Assembly: GCF_014145665.1 (NCBI RefSeq)
Contig: NZ_JACHTD010000006.1
Coordinates: forward strand, 62,001-126,000
DNA: 64,000 bases
Reading direction: 5' to 3'
Source of the DNA: Myroides sp. NP-2
GTDB taxonomy: Bacteria; Bacteroidota; Bacteroidia; Flavobacteriales; Flavobacteriaceae
The translations under genes and the position numbers were made by a program. Shown here piece by piece: positions 1-8,065 of this stretch (position 1 is the first letter of the stretch; every line of letters starts with the position of its first letter). The notes under the pieces were generated by a model. The model saw only the letters and a program-made list of their open reading frames with translations, was not told the DNA's origin and did not search any database.

Positions 1-660
1 GTACATTGCTTCGGCAACTTTTACAGGATTCATTCCGTCAACAGGACCACTTGGCATTTCATAACCTAATCCTAATTTCCAGATTTCAGAGTGATTCGCC
101 GTACGCTCAACAGATGTTCCCATTGCATATCCATTGTTTTCAATAATGAACACCACTGGCAACTTCCAGTTCATTGCCATATTGAAAGTCTCATGCAATG
201 ATCCTTGACGCGCAGCACCATCTCCAAAGTAACACATCGTTACTGCTTTTCTATCAAAATATTTATCTGCAAATGCCAATCCAGCTCCTAGAGGAATTTG
301 TCCACCCACAATACCATGTCCTCCATAGAAGTTGTGCTCTTTAGAAAAAATGTGCATCGAACCTCCCAATCCTTGAGAAGTACCTGTTCCTTTCCCTAAC
401 AACTCCGCCATAATTCTTCGTGGATCAACACCCAATCCGATTGGTTGTACGTGATTTCTGTATGCTGTAATCATTTTGTCTTTTGACAAATCCATTGCGT
501 GTAAAGCTCCAGCCAAAACCGCTTCTTGCCCATTATACAAATGTAAGAACCCTCTTACTTTTTGTTGAATATATAAAGCTGCAAGCTTGTCTTCAAACTT
601 TCTCCAAAATAGCATGTCTTCATACCACTTTAGATAAACTTCTTTTGTAATTTCTTTCAT
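1..660 (-). CDS. pdhA: Pyruvate dehydrogenase E1 component subunit alpha (5' part, runs off window)
   Basis: The first 220 codons of the thiamine-diphosphate-dependent E1 alpha subunit are present; the 3' part lies beyond base 1. With its beta partner it decarboxylates pyruvate and passes the acetyl group to the E2 lipoyl domain. The ThDP/Mg motif GDGAARQGSLHETFN is at residues 146-160, followed by ENNGYAMGT at about 174-182. YRNH (67-70) and GKGTGTSQGLGGSMH (89-103) are typical of the family. The ATG at 658-660 gives the usual N-terminus of flavobacterial E1 alpha proteins. A TAnnTTTG box lies about 80 bases upstream. Branched-chain 2-oxoacid E1 alpha is the main alternative and is less likely from these motifs. 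Confidence 0.92.
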   Translation of the reverse strand, partial: MKEITKEVYLKWYEDMLFWRKFEDKLAALYIQQKVRGFLHLYNGQEAVLAGALHAMDLSKDKMITAYRNHVQPIGLGVDPRRIMAELLGKGTGTSQGLGGSMHIFSKEHNFYGGHGIVGGQIPLGAGLAFADKYFDRKAVTMCYFGDGAARQGSLHETFNMAMNWKLPVVFIIENNGYAMGTSVERTANHSEIWKLGLGYEMPSGPVDGMNPVKVAEAMY

Positions 661-737
661 ATGACTTTACTTTTCATGAGTAGAAAACCTACTCTAAATA
701 CAGACTTTGCTAAATACCCACTATTACTGTGGATAGG

Positions 738-745
738 CAAAAATA
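738..745 (-). promoter_or_regulatory. pdhA: Putative -7 box of pdhA (TATTTTTG)
   Basis: The minus strand reads TATTTTTG, an exact match to the TAnnTTTG -7 element described for the primary sigma factor of Bacteroidota. It would give a leader of about 70 nt. No TTG -33 element stands at 17-23 nt, so this is a moderate prediction. Confidence 0.4.
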
Positions 746-1045
746 GCACATCTACCTTAGATTGAAAAATTTATTTGAAGTATTTTAAATTAGAACAATT
801 ATTCTTTATATTTTTTAAGAAAATATTTAATTATCCTCGAACATTTCCTCTTAACAATACTATTAAATTAAGGCATCGACTTGGTTTGAAACCAATTATT
901 CACAGTAGATTCAAGCTTTTTATAACAAAGATGTAGAAGAAGCAAAGGACGTATTCATTTTCTAAAATTTACCAAGAGGATCAAGTAGATCTTTCTATGA
1001 GCAACGACCTTTTGCAAACGTTCTTTCTCAGGGGCCTCTATTGGT

Positions 1046-1087
1046 AAAAAAACTAAGCCCTTCTGGAGATTATCTCTTCAAAGGGCT
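1046..1087 (-). terminator. Rho-independent terminator of the SusCD-phosphoesterase operon
   Basis: On the minus strand AGCCCTT pairs with AAGGGCT, with an inner GAGAT/ATCTC helix, and a run of seven T follows after TAG. It begins 26 bases after the stop codon of the phosphoesterase gene. Confidence 0.75.
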
Positions 1088-1113
1088 CAATTCACGCTTA
1101 AAATAAAATATAA

Positions 1114-2616
1114 TTAGGTAATTACTTCGGTATAGGTATTCCCAAAGCGATCAGTTACCATAACGGTAATGTTTTTCGCTTGGTCTGAGGGGCAAAACAA
1201 AAACATATGATCAGTCAATCCTGGCTCCACCCATTTTCGTTTTACGGGTAATTTAGGTCCTTCGTGCAGTTGCATACTCAAGGGATCTTTGGCTCTAACT
1301 CGGACCAAGGCTCCTTTTTCTACGCCATCTTCCAGCCAAACCCCTGTCCAATGTTCATCCCAATTCCAAATATTTACACTCCAATTGCCTGGGAAGTCAG
1401 GGTGTTCATCTTTTTTATACACCCTAAATTGGGTTTCCTTAGGAAGTCCTATTCCCTTGTAGTACCAGCTAAGTGCTGCACCGTTGACTTCGTATACCCC
1501 ATAGCCACTCGGCGTTCCATCTTGACAAATCGGACCACTCCACCAAGCACCACAAACTGTGCCATGGCAATGTTCGTATAGGTTGTCATTCAGTATAATA
1601 TTTTCATTAAAATGAGTATGTCCAGACATGAGATGCGCGTGATAAGGCGCTAGCAAGTTGTACAAATGCTTGCGATTACTAACCATAGCACCGAGTGATT
1701 TCTCGGCAGGATAGCGTTCGAAATGCCTTGTAAAGGACGGAATATGTTGAAATACAACTACCGTACTCCCATGGGGCACAAGAGCGAGGTCTTGCTCTAA
1801 CCACGCCAACTGGTTTTCGGTAATATATCCGATATACTCTTTGTCTTTTCCGATAAAAAACACATCGTTAAGCACAACATAATGAACGAGTCCGCGGTTA
1901 AATGAATAGTACTGTGGCCCATACATTGTGGTAAAAGTAGACGCAGATTTTTCGTCACTTCGCTGTTCTAAGTCCGCATCGTGGTTTCCGAACACTTGAA
2001 AAAAGGGAATTCCCGTTTGTTGTACCGCTTGATTGTATTTGGCCGATAGTTGATGTTGATCCCAGATCAAATCACCACATCCCACGCCAAAAACATGGGG
2101 GCTATTCAACTGCTTTACTGTTGCTAGCGTATCAGGTACAGTCTCACTCAACAATTGCTCTGCTTCTTCCTCTTTTTGGATTTGCGGATCTGCCCAAACA
2201 ATAAAATGGTGTTTATAATCAGATTCTTTTACTGGTTCGAGGGCAAAAAAATGTGGACTCGTCTGCTTTTGTTTTTGTATTTTTTGGAAAAACAAAGCTG
2301 AACCATTGGCTTGTTTTTCTATACTATATCCTGCTGGAATTGAAATAAATACAAACTGCGATTGAGGAGCAGACTGGAAGCTGTAACTTCCAGCGGCATC
2401 CGTTTGGACTACTTGATATCCATCAGAAACCACCACTTGAGCTAATCCCTTGCCATGAACAGTCACTTTACCCGTTACCCTCACGCTTTTTAACTCATCC
2501 CCACTCTCATTAGTGGTAGAATTCAATATTCCTGCTGTAGCCTCTTGAAGAGGAAGGATAGAAACGGCTCCCGCTGTTAGGGCGACATTTTTTAAAAATT
2601 TTCGTCTTGAGTTCAT
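1114..2616 (-). CDS. Tat-exported calcineurin-like metallophosphoesterase
   Basis: A 500-residue secreted phosphoesterase. The N-terminus has a twin-arginine signal (SRRKFLK, R4-R5, then a hydrophobic stretch to about residue 29). A small beta domain (about 45-125) resembles the N-terminal domain found in Bacteroidota calcineurin-like phosphatases. The catalytic core carries the five metallophosphatase motifs: D143 in WADPQ, GD at 181-182, GNHD at 210-213, H291 and GHTH at 332-335. A further C-terminal beta domain follows (about 365-500). The gene is the last of an operon with SusD and SusC, 10 bases after SusD. This suggests that it removes phosphate from a substrate bound or imported by the SusCD pair. 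The substrate cannot be read from the sequence. Confidence 0.88.
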   Translation of the reverse strand: MNSRRKFLKNVALTAGAVSILPLQEATAGILNSTTNESGDELKSVRVTGKVTVHGKGLAQVVVSDGYQVVQTDAAGSYSFQSAPQSQFVFISIPAGYSIEKQANGSALFFQKIQKQKQTSPHFFALEPVKESDYKHHFIVWADPQIQKEEEAEQLLSETVPDTLATVKQLNSPHVFGVGCGDLIWDQHQLSAKYNQAVQQTGIPFFQVFGNHDADLEQRSDEKSASTFTTMYGPQYYSFNRGLVHYVVLNDVFFIGKDKEYIGYITENQLAWLEQDLALVPHGSTVVVFQHIPSFTRHFERYPAEKSLGAMVSNRKHLYNLLAPYHAHLMSGHTHFNENIILNDNLYEHCHGTVCGAWWSGPICQDGTPSGYGVYEVNGAALSWYYKGIGLPKETQFRVYKKDEHPDFPGNWSVNIWNWDEHWTGVWLEDGVEKGALVRVRAKDPLSMQLHEGPKLPVKRKWVEPGLTDHMFLFCPSDQAKNITVMVTDRFGNTYTEVIT

Positions 2617-2626
2617 CGTTTACCGT

Positions 2627-4081
2627 TTAATTTTGCCACCAAATTTTCACATTTATATCATCTCCCCCCATCTTCTGCACTTGTAGTTGGTAATTGGTTT
2701 TGTTTTTTGTTCGAATATCCAACGGATACGGGAAACGTGAAGGCATTTGTCCGTCATTCATCATGGCATTCGTTTGAGGTAATTTAGGAAACCCCGTACG
2801 TTTATATTCAAACCACTGCTGATAATCATTCATATACAAAGCGTAATACTTTTGCAGCATAATTCGCTCCAAGGTTCCGTCGTATTCCGTATTTGGATTA
2901 GCGAAATAATCTAGAGGAACTTCGGTTTCATGGAATTTCATTGCGGCTTCAACCCCGCGTCTATAAAACTCTTCCGCCCCAGTTATGTATCCTTTTTGCG
3001 CTAATTCTGCTTGTATAAATAAAATTTCTGCATAAGTTACTAGAGGCGTTTTAGTCGGATTAGCTGCCATTTTATTGTTCAGGGTAGAAGCTTCATAGTC
3101 AAACTGCCCATCGGATCCTTCAAATGCACTTGGAATTCCTTTATAGCCAATATTCACTTTCTTCTTATTTTCCATTCTCGTGGCTTGTGTTGCAAATACA
3201 GGCAGACGCGGATCTTTAAACGCATTTAAATTATCGATGAAAAAACTAGCCATTTTCTTGTTTAATGTAAAATCTTGAATACGGCTCCAAGGTGATATAT
3301 TCGGCGTTACCCCCGTAATGATCAAGGTTGCTTCTTCTTCAGAAGATGAAATAATCGGATAAGTAATAGGATCATTTAAAATAGCTAGCATTTTAGGGTA
3401 AGCCTCTTTATGGGTTTTATTTGATATACGCAACAACAAGCGCAAGTGCAAGCTATTGGTAAACTTTTGCCATTTAGTCAAATCATTGTTAAACAAAATG
3501 TCTTGATAATAGACCATTCCCCTTTTTGTATCATATAAGCTATTGGCGCGAGTTAAATCAGCCAATAGGCTATCGTATATTTTTTCTTGATCATCAAAAG
3601 CGGGGTAAATCAACCCTTCACCACCTTTACCTGCATCGAAGTAAGGCACATCGCCAAACAGATCCACAAGATTCGACGCCATCCACACGCGCAGGGTAAT
3701 TCCGATAGCTTCATAATTGCTGTCTTTCGTGCGAACCGCTGCTTGTTCAATATCTTTTGCCGTTTTCATCCAACGGTAGTAGGTATTCCACGGAGCAGCC
3801 CCAATGTTATCCGACAAATTATAGTGCTGAATACCATAGGACGATTGCGGAAAAGTCACAATATCCTGCATTAATTCACTGTTGTATGACCAGCTGCGAT
3901 ACATATTGCTCGTTGCAACTTCGTAAATCAACGGATTTAATAAGGTTCCTGGACTGATTTCTTGTAGTCGATTGGGATCGGTATTGGTCTCGTCAAAGGT
4001 AGTTGTACAACCGACAAGTTGTAGAGCAAAACAAGCGAATACGCTCACGTACAACAAAGAAAGTATTTTATTTTTTCGCAT
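2627..4081 (-). CDS. SusD/RagB-like outer-membrane lipoprotein (SusD-like_2 type)
   Basis: A 484-residue surface lipoprotein that should act as the substrate-binding lid of the SusC transporter encoded just upstream. The lipobox LVGC puts the lipidated cysteine at residue 25. The body is alpha-helical with SusD-type repeats, for example NTYYRWMKTAKDI near residue 99 and YAEILFIQAELAQKG near 350. The MNDYQQWFEYKRTGFPKL region near 415 is characteristic of the SusD-like_2 subfamily rather than of classical starch-type SusD. It starts 2 bases after the SusC stop codon, so the two are probably translationally coupled. The substrate is unknown; the downstream phosphoesterase hints at a phosphorylated compound. 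Confidence 0.9.
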   Translation of the reverse strand: MRKNKILSLLYVSVFACFALQLVGCTTTFDETNTDPNRLQEISPGTLLNPLIYEVATSNMYRSWSYNSELMQDIVTFPQSSYGIQHYNLSDNIGAAPWNTYYRWMKTAKDIEQAAVRTKDSNYEAIGITLRVWMASNLVDLFGDVPYFDAGKGGEGLIYPAFDDQEKIYDSLLADLTRANSLYDTKRGMVYYQDILFNNDLTKWQKFTNSLHLRLLLRISNKTHKEAYPKMLAILNDPITYPIISSSEEEATLIITGVTPNISPWSRIQDFTLNKKMASFFIDNLNAFKDPRLPVFATQATRMENKKKVNIGYKGIPSAFEGSDGQFDYEASTLNNKMAANPTKTPLVTYAEILFIQAELAQKGYITGAEEFYRRGVEAAMKFHETEVPLDYFANPNTEYDGTLERIMLQKYYALYMNDYQQWFEYKRTGFPKLPQTNAMMNDGQMPSRFPYPLDIRTKNKTNYQLQVQKMGGDDINVKIWWQN

Positions 4082-4083
4082 AA

Positions 4084-7000
4084 TTAAAATTCTAATTTAA
4101 GGTTAAACCCATAGGTTGCAGGTGAGGGTAATTGCCCCATCTCTACACCAGGCATCATAGATCCTCCATTTAACGCCGCAGTTTCGGGATCAAAAATGGG
4201 AAAGCTCGTTAATGTTGCTAGGTTTCTTCCAAACACAGATACAGATAATCGCGTCATTTTCAATTTATCCAATACTGATTTAGGGAAGTTGTATTCAATA
4301 CTCACATCGCGAACTTTCAAGTAAGAAGCATCAAAACTATTGGATTCCAAATTGGCTCTTCGATAGTATTCACCGTAATATGCTGCTGGATTGACTTTGG
4401 TCGTATTTGGAGCGAATGTACCGTCTTCGTTACGCACAACTCCCTCACCAATGATAAAGCCTTCCTCTCTTCCATATAGGGTATGTCCTAATTTTCCTTG
4501 TTCAGACATTTTATGGTGGGTTTGAGAATAAACTTTTCCACCATAGGAACCATCTAAGGTAAAGCTCAATGTGAAGTTTTTGTATTTGAACGTATTGACC
4601 CAACCCGCAGTCCAATCGGCATAAGCACTACCGATATACTCTACTTCTTTGGATTGTTCAGGCAATCCTTTATCTGTATAGACAATTTGACCTTCGTCAT
4701 TGCGTACAAATTTATAACCATATAAATCCCCCGTGGTTCCTCCCACTTTACCTATAATTTGAGCAGTTCCTGATTCTGCAAGTACTTGTTGGTCTCCTCC
4801 TTCTAAATCAGGTGATAAAGACAATATTTTATTGTTGTTCTTCGCCCAGTTTAGCGTGGTATTCCACGTAAAGGATTTTGTTTTAACTGGTGTTGCGTTT
4901 ACCACAACCTCAATACCGCGATTTCGAACCGTTCCTGCATTTACAAAGGCTCTTGAGTAGCCTGTTACTAGATTTAGTGGTATGGTAATGAGTTGATTTT
5001 TCGTTTTAGTTTCATATAATGTTAAGTCGAATCCCAATCGATTTTTAAACATTCTGTGTTCATATCCGATTTCAAAACTCTGAGTTCCCTCCGGTTTCAA
5101 ATCGATATTGTGCAATGTCGTTGGTGCTGTAGCTGAACTTGGAAATTCGCTGTTTTCATAATACAATTTTGTTTTATAAGAAGACGTTCCATTTCCAACA
5201 TCTGCATAGGAAAAACGCAACTTTGAGTAATCAATCGCGTGAGGTAAAACCAAGATATCGCTTAGCACTACACTTGCATTAAGAGAAGCATACATGAACG
5301 ACCAGTTCATCTCAGGCAAACTACTCGACCAATCGTTTCTCAGCGTACCGTCTAAAAAGATCATATTTTTATACCCTACGGATGCCATTCCGTACAGGGA
5401 GTTTACTTTTAGGTTCTCATCTGCAATTTTTGTACTGGGCTTGTCTTTACCATTGGCAATCATATACACCCCAGGCGTTACCAATCCTCTTACCCAACTC
5501 GCATTGCTATGCCATTTAGAGTCGCGCATATTCCCTCCTAATGACAATCCATAGGTAAAAACATCGCCTTTATCTTCTGTATAGCTCAACAAGAAATCGG
5601 TGTTTATTTCGGTAAAATTAATCTGCTGTGTTTTAAAATAGCCTTCGCCAAACTTGGTGGTATTGTATGGACGGCGCTCTTCGCGTTTGTCTGCTCTTGA
5701 ATTGATAGCTCCTCTTAACATCAACTTTAATTTAGGAGCTAAATCAATATCAGTAGACAAACTACCTACGATGGTATTGGCATTTACTGCATTGGTTGTC
5801 TCGTAGGCGATTAAGTATGGATTTTCGATATAGGAACTAAATGGGTGAATTTGCTCCAATTGATATTTGTCTTTTTTCCAAATAGGTCTGTACCAATCCA
5901 AGTCCACATTGGGATTTTGGAAGATCATAAAGTAACCAATGGTGTGATTCCCATATCCTGTACCCGGCAAATTATCACTACTTCTGTTGCTATAGCTAAC
6001 ATTTGAGTTTACAGTTACCCCTCTTGCAATTTCGTACTTGGCTTTAGTTGCAATAGTGGTGCGATCAAATCCAGTATTAGGCATGATCCACTCATTCTTA
6101 GAATGTGTAATTGTAGCGCGAATACTTCCTTTGTCATTTCCACCAGAAAGCCCTAAGGAGTTTGTAGTCGTTAAACCTGTTCTCCAAAAATCTTTAATGT
6201 TATTTTTATAAGGTCGCCACAAGGTGCGTTCTTCACCTTGACCTTCTGTGGTTGGGTCATACTGAAAGTAGTATTGTCCATCAAATTTAGGTCCAAATGC
6301 ACTACTCGTACTTCCTGTATTAGCTCCATCTTCAGAGGTACCATAGGAATAGAATGGATCTCCGTCTTTATTAAAACTCTTTCCCGATCCTTGTCCGTAC
6401 TGGTATTGATAATCGGGCCAATGTTGAATCACATCAAAGCTGACGTTTGAATTGAAGCTAACCCCCAATCCTTTGTTCTTTTTCCCTCCGGATTTAGTGG
6501 TGATCATCAACACCCCATTTCCAGCTCTTGATCCGTATAAGGCTGCTGCACCAGGTCCCTTTAAAACGGTTATACTTTCGATATCATCTGGATTAAGATC
6601 AGCAATTCCATTTCCATAATCAACAGGTGCATCATCGCCAATATAGGCAGTTTCAGATCCACTCGACCACAAGTCACCACCTACAATCACACCGTCAACA
6701 ACAATCAAGGCTCCATTAGCTCCTAAATTAACAGAGCGATCGCCTCTAAGCTTGATCTGAGTTGAATTCATCGGACCTGAGTTAGAAGACAACATAGTCA
6801 TCCCAGCGACCTTTCCTTTTAGTTCGTCTGACCAGTTATTGGAACGTGCGTGATTTAATTCTTCCCCATTGAGCGTTTGTTGGGAATACCCCAACTGTTT
6901 TTCTTCTCTTTTAATTCCTAAAGCCGTAACGACTACTTCGTTTAATACACTTGTGGTTTCTTTTAGTTGTACGGTTAGAAAGTTTAGATCGCCCACAGAT

Positions 7001-7317
7001 AAGGTTTGGGTTTCAAAACCTAAAAATGAGATCTCCAAAACAGTCGTTTTCAAATCATCATACGGCAGGCTAAATTCTCCCTCCAAATTGGTTTGCACCG
7101 CTTTTCCCGTAGTCAAATTGCGAATCACAGCTCCTGGTAGAGCTAAGTTTTGTTGATCGACAACTTTTCCACGAATGACATTTTGTTGGTTAGCTGAGGC
7201 GGAAATCTTCTGCCCTTGAAACTGATCTTCTCTAGCATAAAGTGTAGCTGTAGAAGAAAACAGCATGGCGCTAAGTAAAAAAATTAGGCTTGTTGTATTG
7301 CGCTGATTTTTTTTCAT
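4084..7317 (-). CDS. SusC/RagA family TonB-linked outer-membrane transporter
   Basis: A 1077-residue TonB-dependent channel. A signal peptide (about 1-28) is followed by a carboxypeptidase-regulatory-like beta domain (about 47-120), the TonB-box-like region NEVVVTALGIKREEK (126-140), and a plug domain with the SusC signature around IESITVLKGPGAAALYGSRAGNG (about 246-268). The rest is a 22-stranded-type barrel ending in the aromatic beta-signal FNLKLEF. It is the first gene of the operon SusC-SusD-phosphoesterase. The long aromatic-rich loops are typical of the family. No sigma/anti-sigma pair or hybrid sensor lies next to it, so its regulation is not evident. The substrate is not known. Confidence 0.93.
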   Translation of the reverse strand: MKKNQRNTTSLIFLLSAMLFSSTATLYAREDQFQGQKISASANQQNVIRGKVVDQQNLALPGAVIRNLTTGKAVQTNLEGEFSLPYDDLKTTVLEISFLGFETQTLSVGDLNFLTVQLKETTSVLNEVVVTALGIKREEKQLGYSQQTLNGEELNHARSNNWSDELKGKVAGMTMLSSNSGPMNSTQIKLRGDRSVNLGANGALIVVDGVIVGGDLWSSGSETAYIGDDAPVDYGNGIADLNPDDIESITVLKGPGAAALYGSRAGNGVLMITTKSGGKKNKGLGVSFNSNVSFDVIQHWPDYQYQYGQGSGKSFNKDGDPFYSYGTSEDGANTGSTSSAFGPKFDGQYYFQYDPTTEGQGEERTLWRPYKNNIKDFWRTGLTTTNSLGLSGGNDKGSIRATITHSKNEWIMPNTGFDRTTIATKAKYEIARGVTVNSNVSYSNRSSDNLPGTGYGNHTIGYFMIFQNPNVDLDWYRPIWKKDKYQLEQIHPFSSYIENPYLIAYETTNAVNANTIVGSLSTDIDLAPKLKLMLRGAINSRADKREERRPYNTTKFGEGYFKTQQINFTEINTDFLLSYTEDKGDVFTYGLSLGGNMRDSKWHSNASWVRGLVTPGVYMIANGKDKPSTKIADENLKVNSLYGMASVGYKNMIFLDGTLRNDWSSSLPEMNWSFMYASLNASVVLSDILVLPHAIDYSKLRFSYADVGNGTSSYKTKLYYENSEFPSSATAPTTLHNIDLKPEGTQSFEIGYEHRMFKNRLGFDLTLYETKTKNQLITIPLNLVTGYSRAFVNAGTVRNRGIEVVVNATPVKTKSFTWNTTLNWAKNNNKILSLSPDLEGGDQQVLAESGTAQIIGKVGGTTGDLYGYKFVRNDEGQIVYTDKGLPEQSKEVEYIGSAYADWTAGWVNTFKYKNFTLSFTLDGSYGGKVYSQTHHKMSEQGKLGHTLYGREEGFIIGEGVVRNEDGTFAPNTTKVNPAAYYGEYYRRANLESNSFDASYLKVRDVSIEYNFPKSVLDKLKMTRLSVSVFGRNLATLTSFPIFDPETAALNGGSMMPGVEMGQLPSPATYGFNLKLEF

Positions 7318-7747
7318 ACTAAGGTTGAGTAATTAATTCATTTTATGCTGACAAAACAAATCAATTCTATTCTTAAGCGCAATTAAACTCAATTAAGCTA
7401 TGGTTAACCGATGTAAACTTTTAGTTATGAAATTTTGGAAATGGAAAGGATCAGAACAAAAGAGAGACCACAAAAGACAAGCATCTTCCATGAAATTAAA
7501 ACAACTCTAAATCAAGCGGTAAACTAGGCATTTGCAGTAGTAAGGGTTTGAAAAAAGATCTCGCCCATTGCGATTACGAATGGATAAAAGGTAACATTAA
7601 GCTAACAAACCACAAGAACAAGCACGTATATTAGGAAAACATCAACAAACTGTTAAACCAATCTAGAAGGAAAACCGCTAGGTAAGGAATAGGACATAAA
7701 AAAAAGCCCCGTGCTTTCGCACAGGGCTTTTCGTTATATAGCGTTAA
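7318..7747. other. Intergenic region upstream of the first SusC gene
   Basis: This 430-base region should hold the SusC promoter. The minus strand has TTGATTTG, a 7/8 match to TAnnTTTG, about 45 bases before the SusC start, with tandem TTAATTG elements further upstream. The plus strand has short open stretches broken by stops, including a possible decayed helix-turn-helix fragment near 7601-7681. The terminator of the rpoC-DUF3467 operon is at the right end. Confidence 0.4.
7698..7730. terminator. Terminator after rpoC-DUF3467
   Basis: AGCCCCGTGC and GCACAGGGCT form a stem with one C/A mismatch and a TTTC loop. On the minus strand a T8 run follows. It lies 18 bases after the DUF3467 stop and ends the ribosomal/RNA polymerase operon. 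Confidence 0.8.
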
Positions 7748-8062
7748 TTAAGCATCTCCTTTGGGACCAAAATTAATGGGTGGCATCATCGGATTATTCG
7801 TTGATTCATAATCCTTAATTTCTCCATTTGACTGTTCAAACCTATGGATATTATCTTCCAGTGCTTGTAAAAGTCGCTTTGCATGTTGTGGAGTTAAGAT
7901 AATTCTCGACTTCACTCTTGCTTTTGGTACTCCTGGCATAATGTTTACAAAATCGACAACAAATTCAGTGTTTGAATGATTGATTATTGCCAGATTTGAA
8001 TAGGTTCCTTCTGCCGTAACTTCATCCAATTCAATGTTGAAGTTATTTTGTTCTTCAGCCAT
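7748..8062 (-). CDS. DUF3467 family protein
   Basis: A 104-residue soluble protein of the DUF3467 family, which is very often encoded directly after rpoC in Bacteroidota. The conserved core is YSNLAIINHSNTEFVVDF (about 21-38) and the ILTPQHAKRLLQALEDNI helix (about 56-73). There is no signal peptide or membrane segment. The ATG is 3 bases after the rpoC stop codon, so the gene is in the rpoBC transcription unit. Its molecular function is unknown; the constant position suggests a role linked to transcription or a housekeeping need for co-expression, which is inference. Confidence 0.88.
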   Translation of the reverse strand: MAEEQNNFNIELDEVTAEGTYSNLAIINHSNTEFVVDFVNIMPGVPKARVKSRIILTPQHAKRLLQALEDNIHRFEQSNGEIKDYESTNNPMMPPINFGPKGDA

Positions 8063-8065
8063 GTC

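Larger units (their letters stand above)
661..1113. other. Intergenic region between pdhA and the phosphoesterase operon
   Basis: This 453-base AT-rich stretch contains the pdhA promoter candidate and, at its low-confidence far end, the terminator of the phosphoesterase gene. Both strands are broken by frequent stop codons. I see no RNA gene or repeat in it. Confidence 0.5.
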
